NCBI RefSeq assembly: GCF_900090195.1
Contig: NZ_LT607803.1
Location: 558,001-622,000, forward strand
Reading direction: 5' to 3'
DNA from: Variovorax sp. HW608
GTDB lineage: Bacteria > Pseudomonadota > Gammaproteobacteria > Burkholderiales > Burkholderiaceae_C
DNA length: 64,000 nt
Shown: positions 54,644 through 63,861 of the stretch, in pieces
Numbering within the stretch: the stretch's first letter is position 1
Layout of the letters: each line of letters opens with the position of its first letter
The notes under the pieces: generated by a model
Told to the model about the DNA's origin: nothing
The model's database searches: none
The model's input: the letters and a program-made list of their open reading frames with translations, nothing else
Program-made: the position numbers and the translations under genes

Positions 54644-55408
54644 ATGTTGCGCGTGGTGTTCAACCAAAAGGGTGGCGTGGGCAAATCCACGATCGTGTGC
54701 AATCTCGCCGGCGTGAGCGCCTCCCAAGGATTGCGCACGCTCGTGGTCGACCTCGACCCGCAGGGAAATTCAAGCCAGTATCTCTTGGGCGCGCAGGCCC
54801 AGGATGCAAAGCCCAATATTGCGACCTTCTTCGAGTCGGCCCTGAACTACAGCTTCAAGGAGCCGAAGTTCGAATCGTTCATCCATGCCACAGAGTTTGA
54901 GAACCTCGACATTGTCCCGTCGCATGCTGATCTTGACGCGTTGACGAGCAAGCTCGAGTCCCGCCACAAGATCTACAAGCTGCGCGATGCACTTAAGGAG
55001 CTCGGCGGGTACGACGCCGTGTATATCGATACACCGCCGGCCATGAACTTCTTCACGCGCTCGGCACTCATCGCGGCCGCACGCTGCTTGATCCCCTTCG
55101 ACTGCGACGATTTCTCGCGCCGCGCGCTGTATTCAGTGCTCGACAACGTGAAGGAGATCAAGCACGACCACAATCGGGGCCTCACGGTGGAAGGAATCGT
55201 CATCAACCAGTTCCAGTCCCGCGCTGCGCTCCCTCAGCAGCTCGTGAACGAACTGATCGAGGAGGGGCATCCGGTCCTGGATTCCTATCTCTCGCAATCC
55301 GTAAAGATTCGTGAGAGCCATCAACACGCCACGCCGATGATCTATCTGGAGCCACGCCACAAGCTGGCGCAGGAATTCGTCGCGCTGCACGACGAGCTCA
55401 ACGCCTAG
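54644..55408 (+). CDS. parA: ParA-family partition ATPase
   Basis: 254 residues with deviant Walker A KGGVGKST (9-16), VVDLDPQGN (Walker A') and VYIDTPPAMNFF (Walker B). It partitions low-copy replicons or positions other cargo on the nucleoid. No adjacent parB was found; a following 220-base gap has no gene. The start has no strong ribosome binding site (AAGGACAAACTG). It may act with KfrA or a distant ParB. Confidence 0.9.
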   Translation: MLRVVFNQKGGVGKSTIVCNLAGVSASQGLRTLVVDLDPQGNSSQYLLGAQAQDAKPNIATFFESALNYSFKEPKFESFIHATEFENLDIVPSHADLDALTSKLESRHKIYKLRDALKELGGYDAVYIDTPPAMNFFTRSALIAAARCLIPFDCDDFSRRALYSVLDNVKEIKHDHNRGLTVEGIVINQFQSRAALPQQLVNELIEEGHPVLDSYLSQSVKIRESHQHATPMIYLEPRHKLAQEFVALHDELNA

Positions 55409-55632
55409 CCCCGCCGAGGGCCTCGCCATAGACCGCCAGCCGGCACTTGGCCCCACGATTCCGCAATCACTTCTGCTGGGCGCCGACGATACATCGAATG
55501 AACCTGGACGAGCCACGCATTGCCGCACAGGGCAGAGGTCAGTCGATCGGCCGCACCATGAGTGTCATGCAGCCCGCTTCGGCTCGCTGCCGGAGGGACG
55601 TGGCGCGCGTAAAGCTCCAGACCAGAAGAGTC

Positions 55633-56775
55633 TCAGTGGATCACTTTGCCATCCTTGCTGACCGCCACGATCTCCACCAGTTTCGAGCCGCGCCGGTTGT
55701 TCGGGCCGAAGCTCACGGTGTAGCCACCTAGATCGAGTTTCTCGAGGGATTCCAAGGCGGCCATCAGCGCGGCACGCGTTGGAGCCTTGGCGCGCTTCAG
55801 GCCTTCCACGAGCGTCTTGGCGGCGAGGAACGCCTCGAAGCTGGTGTAAGACGGCTCGGCACCATTGCCATAGCGTGCCAGTAGGGCGCGGTATTCGCGC
55901 GCCGCCGGCAGAGCGTTGGACATGGGGTCGGGCACCACTTGGGCTATGGAGAATCCCCGGGTGTCCACATTGCCTGCGATGCTGGCGATCACCTTGGGGT
56001 TGACCACCGAGACGTTGAGGATCTGCGCACTCGGGGACAGCACGCGGTACTTGCTCAAAAACGCCGCCGATGACTTGTTCACCGAGATCAGGATCACCGC
56101 CTGCGGCTGCTTGGCCGCGATAGTCTGGACGGCAGTCTGGACATCGTCGGTATTCTTCGCGTAGGAAGCCGACACCGTGAGTTCGAACCCCAAGGGATTA
56201 AGCGCGTCAATGACGCCTTGCAGCCCAGCCATTCCAAAGGCATCGTCCTGGTACATCACGCCGATGCGATTGATGCCGACGGCGGTCAGCAGCTTCACCA
56301 TCACGGCCGCTTCATCGGCATAGCCGGCGCGGACGTGGAAGATGTACGGGTTATAGGGTGTGCGAAGCGACTCGCCACCGGTGTAGGGGCCGACCATGGC
56401 CACCCCCGCATGGGCGAGCACCTTGTCCGCCAGCAGCCGCTGGATATTGCCGGTGCCGGCGTAGCCGAACAAGGCGACCGCGCCATCCTTGTCCAGCAAC
56501 TCCTTCGTGTTGCTGACGGTGCGCTCGACGTCGTAACCATCGTCGATCACCTCATGCTGAATCTTGCGGCCGTTGACACCGCCCTGGCTGTTGATGTACT
56601 CGAAATAGATGCGTCCGCCCACGACCAGGTCCTTGCCGGTTTCCGCCAGCACGCCCGACAGCGGTGCTGACTGCCCGATCACAATGGTCTGGGCTTGGGC
56701 ACAGCCCAGCAATCCGAGGCTGAGCATGCACAGGCGAAGCAGCCCGCGCAGCCCTCGAGCGATGGAGTTTGTCAT
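55633..56775 (-). CDS. Branched-chain amino acid-type ABC substrate-binding protein (LivK-like), orphan
   Basis: 380 residues. Sec signal peptide (LLGCAQA, cleavage after about residue 28). Mature domain with IVIGQSAPLSGVLAETGKDL and FEYINSQGGVNGRKI, characteristic of type I periplasmic binding proteins for amino acids, amides or aromatic acids. No permease or ATPase is adjacent, as is common for orphan binding proteins in Burkholderiales. Confidence 0.9.
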   Translation of the reverse strand: MTNSIARGLRGLLRLCMLSLGLLGCAQAQTIVIGQSAPLSGVLAETGKDLVVGGRIYFEYINSQGGVNGRKIQHEVIDDGYDVERTVSNTKELLDKDGAVALFGYAGTGNIQRLLADKVLAHAGVAMVGPYTGGESLRTPYNPYIFHVRAGYADEAAVMVKLLTAVGINRIGVMYQDDAFGMAGLQGVIDALNPLGFELTVSASYAKNTDDVQTAVQTIAAKQPQAVILISVNKSSAAFLSKYRVLSPSAQILNVSVVNPKVIASIAGNVDTRGFSIAQVVPDPMSNALPAAREYRALLARYGNGAEPSYTSFEAFLAAKTLVEGLKRAKAPTRAALMAALESLEKLDLGGYTVSFGPNNRRGSKLVEIVAVSKDGKVIH

Positions 56776-56879
56776 GTCTATTTCCCTGTGCGCGGTGGTG
56801 AATCAGCCGATGCTGCCTTGGCCTCCCACCCAGCGGCATTTCCTGAATTCGGAGCGCTTCACTCCGTTGTATGTGCCCG

Positions 56880-57044
56880 TTAGACTTCCCGACCGCCACG
56901 AATCACGGCCGCCGAACGCTGGATCTGCGAAGCGATTAGTCGCTCCATTCGCGTTGGTGGCTGCCGGTGCACGAGAAGCTCGATGACCCAGCCGACCGTC
57001 ACCAGGACAGCCAGTACGCCAAGACTCATGATCGCTGATTCCAT
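56880..57044 (-). CDS. Small single-span membrane protein
   Basis: 54 residues from ATG 57044 behind AGGAG. One hydrophobic segment (IMSLGVLAVLVTVGWVIELL, about 5-24) followed by a basic, Arg-rich tail. Its start is well supported even though the protein is tiny. No family recognised; it could be a stress-induced or regulatory peptide of the inner membrane. Confidence 0.55.
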   Translation of the reverse strand: MESAIMSLGVLAVLVTVGWVIELLVHRQPPTRMERLIASQIQRSAAVIRGGREV

Positions 57045-57287
57045 TGCCCGCTCCTGAATCGTGAAGGCGGTACTTTGCGGGGCGCAGTCGGGCTTGTGAA
57101 TCCTCCAAACGAACGGCGCGATCTGTGACGCAGTTCCCTTTTTTGCCAATGATCGTGTGGTAAGGGGGCTCTTCCAGCCGGTTGCTCGTGTTTACGCGAT
57201 CTTTGCAATCACTCCGTGCACGAGGCTTCTGGCACGGGCGTTTGATCTGCACGGGGCGCAACTTGCCTCAAACAGGAGATTTCAAAC

Positions 57288-57704
57288 ATGCGCCAAGATC
57301 GCTCTTCGTTTGTCAAACTGGCTGCTGCCGGCCTCGTAGCCGTGTCGGCACTTACCGTCGCCGTCTGCGCGAACGCTGGAGCAAGTTGGTCAGTCGGCAT
57401 CGCAGCGCCGGGCGTGGCGATCGGAGTAGCCGAGCCTGCACCTCCCATCTATTACGCGCCAGCACCGGGTTATTCGCCGTCGGCCCACGTGTACTACCAA
57501 CCTGCGCCGGTCTACCGCCACCCTGCCCCGCCCGTGGCCTATGTACCGGGCCGCGCGTATTACGAGCCGTACCGCTCAGAGGGGCGAGGGTTCTATCGCG
57601 CCGAGTGGGATGGTGGCCATCGCTGGGATCGCCGTGATGGGTATCGTCGTGAATGGGAGCATGAGCGCTACGAGGGTCGCCGTGGTTGGGGCGATCGCGA
57701 CTGA
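57288..57704 (+). CDS. Secreted Pro/Tyr-rich small protein
   Basis: 138 residues. Signal peptide (LAAAGLVAVSALTVAVCANA, cleavage near residue 30), then a Pro/Tyr/Ala-rich region (PAPPIYYAPAPGYSPS), and a strongly charged Arg/Tyr/Trp/Asp tail. AGGAG is well placed before the ATG. Proteins of this composition are common and uncharacterised in Burkholderiales; probably periplasmic or envelope-associated. Confidence 0.75.
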   Translation: MRQDRSSFVKLAAAGLVAVSALTVAVCANAGASWSVGIAAPGVAIGVAEPAPPIYYAPAPGYSPSAHVYYQPAPVYRHPAPPVAYVPGRAYYEPYRSEGRGFYRAEWDGGHRWDRRDGYRREWEHERYEGRRGWGDRD

Positions 57705-57806
57705 CCTGGAGCGTGCGGCCCTGTGAGCGGCTGAAGGAAGCGACAGAGCGCGCCTGCTGCTGTCCAAAGCTTTGGTGCGATGCGTGAGCCACCGACTGCG
57801 GCCTAC

Positions 57807-57832
57807 CGGCGGCCTGACGCCTCAGGCCGCCG
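57807..57832. terminator. Strong GC hairpin downstream of the secreted protein gene
   Basis: CGGCGGCCTGA-CGCC-TCAGGCCGCCG: perfect 11-bp stem with a 4-base loop, about 100 bases after the stop, no T-run. Likely a (bidirectional) terminator. The remaining sequence to 58150 shows no gene. Confidence 0.5.
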
Positions 57833-58150
57833 CGCAGCGTAAGCGGTCCTCCAGCCCGTCAATCGCGGGGGACCGCAAGCTGCCACTCTGCGGACATCCA
57901 GCGCGCCCTACTCAGTTGCTTGAGCCCGATGTCGAGTAGGTGCCCTGAGCTCTCCATTAGCTCAAACTTCCCCAGCGCGTCAACTTCTCGTGAATGGATC
58001 TATCATCAAATTGACCCCTTCCCGATATATCTCCTGCTTGGTCTGCGGTTCCCTCGTGTCGAATCGATCGGCGCGCCGCTATTGCCTTGAACTCGTCAGA
58101 GAATGAACTGCAGCAAAGAGCGTAGGAGAGATAGTCGCTCCATAACGTGT

Positions 58151-58702
58151 CTAGAAAGTCCTGAGAATCTCGTTCGCGGTGTCACCGATGAGTCTTTTCT
58201 TGACCTCGATATTGGCTAGCTCCGCTCGGATAGCGGCTTTAGCGTCGGCGATGTCTTGCGTCTGGAGGATTGCATGTATTCGCGGCCAGAAGTTACCAAA
58301 CTCCTCCAAGATCATGCTCTCATCAAGTTGGAGTTCTGATAGTAGCGATTCAACTTGCTCTCTCTCTCCCAGTTGTACGGACTTTGGCATTGCGTCAAAC
58401 ATGCGCTTGAATCGATCTCGAATCTGGCGAACTCCCCGGCAGATTTTAAACTCGCTGTGATAGCGGTAGAGGGCTTTCTCTGCCTCGAGGAAATGCTTCC
58501 CGATCTCTTCTTTTGTGTCGAGATAGCTGGCGCCACGGATGTAGGTTGCGACAAGCCCGAGTCCTTCTTGCACTTCTGCAGTCATGTCACTCACGGCTTC
58601 TATGAGTTCGCTTCGCGAGGTTGCATTCGCCGCGATCAACTTCGGGATCAGTGAAATCAACGATTTAGCGAGATTCGGAACAATCTCAGTGACTTTGTAC
58701 AT
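58151..58702 (-). CDS. Hypothetical all-helical protein
   Basis: 183 residues from ATG 58702 behind GGAGG. Long amphipathic helices (ANATSRSELIEAVSDMTAEV, HFLEAEKALYRYHSEFKICR, NIEVKKRLIGDTANEILRTF). No catalytic motif or known domain seen. Lower GC and different codon use from the neighbouring genes suggest recent acquisition. Confidence 0.7.
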   Translation of the reverse strand: MYKVTEIVPNLAKSLISLIPKLIAANATSRSELIEAVSDMTAEVQEGLGLVATYIRGASYLDTKEEIGKHFLEAEKALYRYHSEFKICRGVRQIRDRFKRMFDAMPKSVQLGEREQVESLLSELQLDESMILEEFGNFWPRIHAILQTQDIADAKAAIRAELANIEVKKRLIGDTANEILRTF

Positions 58703-59065
58703 GGGGCCCTCCGCGGAGGTTACGTTCATGTCAGTCTAATCCGGTCACCGCCAAAGTGCATCTCCAGCATTGATGAGGAACAGTCGAGCAGCCGCGACGG
58801 GTCGAGAGGCAATCGAGCGGCCGCAATTTGGCTCACCTTCGACCGGCAGGATCTGGCCAGGATCTGGCCGAACTGCGCCGCGGGACTGCAGCGAAGATGC
58901 GGTCCCCCGGTGTCACGGATCCGGATGTCTGCACACCGCTTGAGCGAACGTTCGAGAGTCATCGACCTCAATCGCCTCTGGAACGGAAGCCGGGTGGAGC
59001 AGACGCCACAAAGTCTGCTGGGATGCGGCACTCAAGTTGGCCGGTAAGGAGCGCCGGGCGCTAAC
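58703..59065. other. Intergenic stretch without recognised features
   Basis: No gene, repeat or RNA identified on either strand. Confidence 0.4.
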
Positions 59066-59310
59066 TTATTGACTGGATCGCGAAGTCGCACGCTCGGTCG
59101 CGTATGGCGTGCAGGGCGGCCGTGCCCAGCGGCTCTCGAACCGGAGAGTTAAATAGACCGCGCGGGGGCGTTGCCTCTCGCCTGGTAGTGCTGCAGGGTG
59201 CGCAGGCTCACGCCCAGGTGCCGGGCGATCCTCTTGCGCGATTCGGTTTGATCGGCGAGCAGAGAGGTGAAGGGCGGCAGCCGCGCGAACGAGGGCGCGA
59301 GGAAGCGCAT
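59066..59310 (-). pseudogene. Frameshifted helix-turn-helix protein
   Basis: ATG 59310 has a fine AGGAG site and encodes LPPFTSLLADQTESRKRIAR followed by HLGVSLRTLQHYQARGNAP. At a run of five C (about 59163-59167) the frame breaks; the neighbouring frame gives the expected APRAVYLTLRFESRW continuation of small phage-type HTH proteins. Translation as written stops after 53 residues. A sequencing or true frameshift cannot be told apart. Confidence 0.55.
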
Positions 59311-59651
59311 GGGACAGCTCCTGCGAGGTGCAAGGTGTACGAGGACCGGCGGTGCCGAGCCTTCATGGCCATGTCAGTTTGTCGCAGGACCGTGGTGCCC
59401 TCCTCTTCCCTGGCGTACGGGCTTTCCGGCCGTAATGGGCCGTTTGACTTAACGCGCGCTTCGATGCGATAGATGTGTAGCGGCTGATTGGTAATGTCGC
59501 GTCTTTTTGCTAAGTAGAGGTGTCGCCCGCGACCGCAAGGGAAGAATCCGCCCGAGCCACAAGGGCGCGGCGCCGAACCAGGCATCAGAAGATCGAGAAA
59601 GTGGTCGCGGCGAAAGGACGCAGGCCGCCGAGGCAGCCGACACGGACCTCC
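59311..59651. other. Intergenic stretch without recognised features
   Basis: No supported gene or structural element seen. Confidence 0.4.
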
Positions 59652-60523
59652 TCAGATTCGACCGGGAAACCGACTCTGCACGGCAGTCACGAACTTCGCG
59701 GTGATCGCAGCAAAGCCGTCGGGAGTCGGATGCAATTCATTGGCCCATTTGCCCGAAGTAAGCGTTCCTTGTGTTCGCACATGGAAGAAGTCATTGAACT
59801 TACCCTCCAACTTATCGAGTAGTTCCGCGAACTTCTTCAGCAATTCGGCGACAACTGCGGACGCAGGTGCGAGGGACGTCCAACCTCGGTCGTCCAATCC
59901 CGGCTTAAGCCAAGGGCCGACGTCGCAAACACCACGACCGTCCGGAATCGCGAAGTCATAGCTGTGGGCAAAAATGGGAACATCCGGTGCAACCTTGTCG
60001 CGGGCTTCGACCAGGTCTTCGTATCCCGCCTGAACAACACCCAGAATGCCGTCGACGCGTTGCGCGTCCAAGCCCTGAACCGGGTCCATGTTTGCTGGCG
60101 CATCCTCAAGCCACAGTCGGAAGGTTCCCGGCGAGATCGTTGCCTCCACCGGAGAACTAGATCGCGTCAAACGGGCCAGATGCTGGGTCCTGCAGCTGTA
60201 TCACCAATTCGTGCAGCTTCGCCACGCCAAGCATGTCCTCCATAGCCTCGCCGTGATGGGCAAGACTAAGGACCAGAGGGACACGCGCAGGGATGTGCTG
60301 CAGGTGTGCGATGACGTCCGACGGGTCAAGAATTGGCAGCGGATAGTCGAACCAGCTATCCCCTTGGGCCAGCAGGTTCAGCGACTTGGCAGCCAGAGCC
60401 ATCGGGGTCGCTGCCGTCCGCCGAGATGCCGCAACCGCACGCTGGTGAGCGTGTATCCGTTGTTCTTTGTCGGCCTGGATTCTTCTTCTAACCGCCGCTC
60501 ACAGGCACTGCCAAATCAGCCAT
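59652..60523 (-). pseudogene. SGNH/GDSL-type hydrolase, inactivated
   Basis: The minus strand carries LNLLAQGDSWFDYPLPILDP (GDSW block with nucleophile Ser), LAHHGEAMEDMLGVAKLH, then FDAI-TAG-FSGGGND, where an in-frame stop interrupts the block III region. A frameshift soon after moves to TFRLWLEDAPANMDP and on to GKWANELHPTPDGF, the region with the catalytic Asp/His. The start near 60523 also seems frameshifted. At least two lesions make this a pseudogene. It lies next to an S53 peptidase gene. Confidence 0.75.
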
Positions 60524-60622
60524 TGTGTCCCCCTGTACATGGCTACGAACGGGCGTCATAGCACCGCTCGATCGGAGTCGACTCGACTGGGCCACCGCTC
60601 TTGCGGCGGCCCGTAGGCGACA

Positions 60623-62257
60623 CTATTTGCCCAGCGCCTGAAGCAGCACGGTACCGATCGGCGCGCCGAGGCCCGTGCATGCGTCCCAGCCCTTCCCGGC
60701 TGGATAGCCCTCGATCGTTTGGTTGATGCCGTTGGTACCCTGCGTGATGTCGGTGAAGGCCTGCGCATTCGCGTAGAGCAGCGGATTCACGAACCCGAGG
60801 TTCTTCTCGAAAGCCTGATTGAGTCGAGCGACCAGGCACGCCATCAGCGGCGTGACGGCGCTCGTTCCACCACTTGGTCCGTCCACGCCATGCACGCGAG
60901 TCCGGTAGTTGTCCGCGGTCATGGCGATGTCTGGGCAGCCTCGGCCGGGTTGCGATGTGCTCAGAGAAGATGGCATCGGCAACCCCTTCTGATAGTCCGG
61001 CACGCCGAAGACCGGGCTAATGCCACCGCCGCTGGCCCAACCGCCGCCGCCGAACACCTGAGGGTCAAACGGCGTGCCGTCGTTCCAAACCACATCGACG
61101 TTCTTGTCGATCTGCGTACCGCCGCAGCAAAGGACCAAGGGGTCCGACGACGGATGGTTGACGTGAATGCGCTTGTCCCAATGGAGCGCATCCAAGTCCG
61201 CAACCCCATGGTCACCTGAGGCAGCGCAAACGGTCACGCCCAGTGCTGCGGCCTCGGTGAAAATCTCGTGATAGGACTGTACGCTCTGCGCAGTTAAGAA
61301 GTCATCCGGCTCGCCCCAGCTGATCGACACGACGCTGGGCTTGCGCGCGCCGTCGTGTACGGCCGCTCGAATGGCGTCCTGGAAGCCGCTGTCACTATTG
61401 GGGGCGAAGTACACCGCGAGCTTGGCGCCGGGTGCAACAACACCCGCGACCTCAATATCCAGCATCACCTCGCCATCGGCGAGCCCCTGCGGCGTTGGAT
61501 GGTTCGCTCCATGGTCGATCGAAACCGCGACCACCTTTGGCATCGGGACACCGGCTTCTGAGAAGAAGATCTTCAGATCGTTGTTGCTGTAGCCGCCACC
61601 CAGCTCGATGAGTGCGATGCACTGCCCCGTGCCGTCCAACTTTGTCGAGCTCGAGGAGGTGGGGAACTGGTACCTCGTCGCGAACTCACTGGCAAATTCG
61701 CCGAGGTTCGTCGCAGTGCCACTACTAGTCCCCATCAGCCGTCTCGGCGCTCGGTGCTTTGGGTGCGTATCGAATCCGAAGATGCCAGTCACAACGTCCT
61801 TCAGCTCCGCGGGCACGAGAATCTCACCGCGACGGCCCCGATATGGACCGCTGGCGTGCTGATACATGTGGACGTCGGCGTGGAATGCCGAGAGCGCATC
61901 TTCCAACGTTCCCTTGAGGACCACGCGCCGCGTCGCTTCATCGCGATCAGCCACGCGTAGGTGATGCTTGTTCGCGTAGAGCTCCACCTTGTCCAAGTCG
62001 TCTGCGTCCGCACCGTATCTCTGAGCCAACTCCTCGCGGGAAATGTAGGTCCGCTCCTTCAGCGGCTTCGCACTCTCTTTCTTAACCGCGTCGTCAAGCT
62101 CTGCAAGCTTCCCCCGGGAGCGCACCTTCACCGTCAGAGCGACAGTCGCTTTGAGGTCCGCGGGACCGATAGGCACCGATTGGGGCAGCAACTGACGGTT
62201 GCTGCCCGGCAGCGGCACCCATTGAGAAGCCGGGCTGGTGGATTTTCCATTTGCCAT
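60623..62257 (-). CDS. S53-family (sedolisin/kumamolisin) serine-carboxyl peptidase
   Basis: 544 residues: pro-kumamolisin activation domain (about 25-165) and catalytic domain with Glu263 and Asp267 (DGEVMLDIE), oxyanion Asp349 (ASGDHG) and Ser466 (SGGTSAVTP), and a C-terminal calcium site (FTDITQGTNG to GWDACTGLG). Acid-acting endopeptidase that self-cleaves its propeptide. No classical signal peptide is seen, which is common for bacterial members and leaves the export route open. Confidence 0.92.
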   Translation of the reverse strand: MANGKSTSPASQWVPLPGSNRQLLPQSVPIGPADLKATVALTVKVRSRGKLAELDDAVKKESAKPLKERTYISREELAQRYGADADDLDKVELYANKHHLRVADRDEATRRVVLKGTLEDALSAFHADVHMYQHASGPYRGRRGEILVPAELKDVVTGIFGFDTHPKHRAPRRLMGTSSGTATNLGEFASEFATRYQFPTSSSSTKLDGTGQCIALIELGGGYSNNDLKIFFSEAGVPMPKVVAVSIDHGANHPTPQGLADGEVMLDIEVAGVVAPGAKLAVYFAPNSDSGFQDAIRAAVHDGARKPSVVSISWGEPDDFLTAQSVQSYHEIFTEAAALGVTVCAASGDHGVADLDALHWDKRIHVNHPSSDPLVLCCGGTQIDKNVDVVWNDGTPFDPQVFGGGGWASGGGISPVFGVPDYQKGLPMPSSLSTSQPGRGCPDIAMTADNYRTRVHGVDGPSGGTSAVTPLMACLVARLNQAFEKNLGFVNPLLYANAQAFTDITQGTNGINQTIEGYPAGKGWDACTGLGAPIGTVLLQALGK

Positions 62258-62474
62258 GATGAGCCTTCAATGATTTCTCCGTGCCCTGGAGAACTACGAA
62301 TTGCGTGTCAGTGAAGGAACCTGGAATCAGGGCACGGAAGACCCAGGTCGACAAACGTTCATTGCCTAGTGAGTGAAGCGCCGCGACGCCAAGCGATGCT
62401 GGCACACTGCCGTCTCACACTCCTCTGCCACGCGGCATGGGACGAGAATTTTGGCGGCGAACATCTGCCGTGAT

Positions 62475-62702
62475 CAAGACTCGGCAAGCAGCAGAGATCC
62501 CCAAAACAGTGGAGACGTCGGGCCAACACGCGACCCTGCGCGACCCGCCGCGATAACTTCGCGATTGAAGAGCACCGGGGCCAGCATGGCGTAGCGCTCC
62601 CGCATGACCAGAATACCGTCCAGCAGGTGCTCGGCATGAGCTTCGACGCGCAAATATCGCGGCTCCCTACGCCCGACTTGATCGGCTCGTCTACGGCCGG
62701 GC
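62475..62702 (-). pseudogene. Possible fragment of a conserved hypothetical gene
   Basis: An open minus-strand frame reads EPRYLRVEAHAEHLLDGILV, MRERYAMLAPVLFNREVIAA and GSRVGPTSPLFWGSLLLAES, protein-like and immediately downstream of the patatin-like gene, but without an obvious start (a TTG is possible). It may be the truncated second gene of that operon. The remaining 62258-62474 shows no feature. Confidence 0.35.
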
Positions 62703-62703
62703 T

Positions 62704-63861
62704 TCAGCTCTCGACTGTGTCTTGACTCAGCTGCTTGTCGGATGCCAGGAGCCTCCTGGCCGCGTCGGCACCCTCGGAGAATCCACGTTTCAGATTCGCA
62801 TGATTCCAGTCGAACGTGACTTCAGTGTCTGGATTCATGGGTATTTCGACAACGCGCGGCCGCATCCGTGACTGGTTGAGCAAGTGCTGGCGAAACATCT
62901 TGATATCGGCCTTGCCGAGCTCTGCGGCGAACTGCTGCGGCAAGTTGGCCAGGGATTCGGCGAGATCCTTCGGCCGCCGGACCTCGCTCTCGTCGACGAT
63001 GCGATTGACCCAGACTTCATCGAGATCGGGATGATCTCGCAAGAGGTTCTTGAAATTGACTGTGTCGACCAATGCCCCTTCCGTATAGGTATAGCCCCTC
63101 ATCGAGACACTTTCCTCGATAAAAGGAAGGGCCGAGCATGAGCACAGTGACTTGTGGGAAATTCTCAGGTAGTCCTCCGTCCCATCGCGGGACTTCAGTT
63201 TTCGATTTTTGAAGAGCTGTATCTTCCCAGGTTGATTCCCCTTGGGCATCCGCCAGGCGTTGTGATAGATCTCCGGCCTGTCCTCCTCGTAAAGGCGCTC
63301 GCCTTGAAAGACCTCTTCCAACACCTTGCTGTGGTTGTAGTAGATCTTCGACAGTCCATTGAAGTGGGACTTGTAGATCATCGATGTCAAGTATCGGGTC
63401 ATCGGATTGACCGCCAGCACATCGTTCAGGACCCAGTTGTTGAATTCCTGGTGCGTCCAGCGGCTTGAGTCCCCAAGGATTTTCAACCAGTTGAAAAGAC
63501 TTGCGCGGATTTGCGCTGGCAGCACCAGGTCCGACCATTTGTTTGTCTTCAATGCAGGAAATTCGGCCCAAGCTCTCCAGAGTGCCGGGCAGTTGGTGCC
63601 AAACCCTTTGTTGATGGGAAACCATTCGTAGGATCGGTCGTCTCGAAAGCAGTACGTCTCGAAGAACTCGTACGTCTGCTTGGCCCGGTCCGGACCTGAG
63701 CGGGTGTTGTACACAATCCCGACCCAGGCACCAATGCATGAGAGGGCATAGACGTCGAACTCGATACCCTCCCTTTCCAATACGGAGAGGACACCGATGT
63801 GGATGCCCGCGGCGGGCCCTCCCCCGGCCAGCGTGATGGCGCGCTTTTTCTTCTTCGTCAT
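62704..63861 (-). CDS. Patatin-like protein with altered catalytic dyad
   Basis: 385 residues from ATG 63861 behind AAGGAGG. Oxyanion loop LAGGGPAAGIHIGV (11-24). The nucleophile motif GxSxG reads LSCIGAW with Cys42 at the Ser position. The Asp motif DG(G/A) reads YTEGALVD with Glu261. The patatin-typical SALPF segment is at 243-247. Both catalytic residues are thus replaced conservatively, suggesting either a Cys-Glu enzyme or a non-catalytic binding protein. The rest of the fold seems complete. Confidence 0.8.
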   Translation of the reverse strand: MTKKKKRAITLAGGGPAAGIHIGVLSVLEREGIEFDVYALSCIGAWVGIVYNTRSGPDRAKQTYEFFETYCFRDDRSYEWFPINKGFGTNCPALWRAWAEFPALKTNKWSDLVLPAQIRASLFNWLKILGDSSRWTHQEFNNWVLNDVLAVNPMTRYLTSMIYKSHFNGLSKIYYNHSKVLEEVFQGERLYEEDRPEIYHNAWRMPKGNQPGKIQLFKNRKLKSRDGTEDYLRISHKSLCSCSALPFIEESVSMRGYTYTEGALVDTVNFKNLLRDHPDLDEVWVNRIVDESEVRRPKDLAESLANLPQQFAAELGKADIKMFRQHLLNQSRMRPRVVEIPMNPDTEVTFDWNHANLKRGFSEGADAARRLLASDKQLSQDTVES

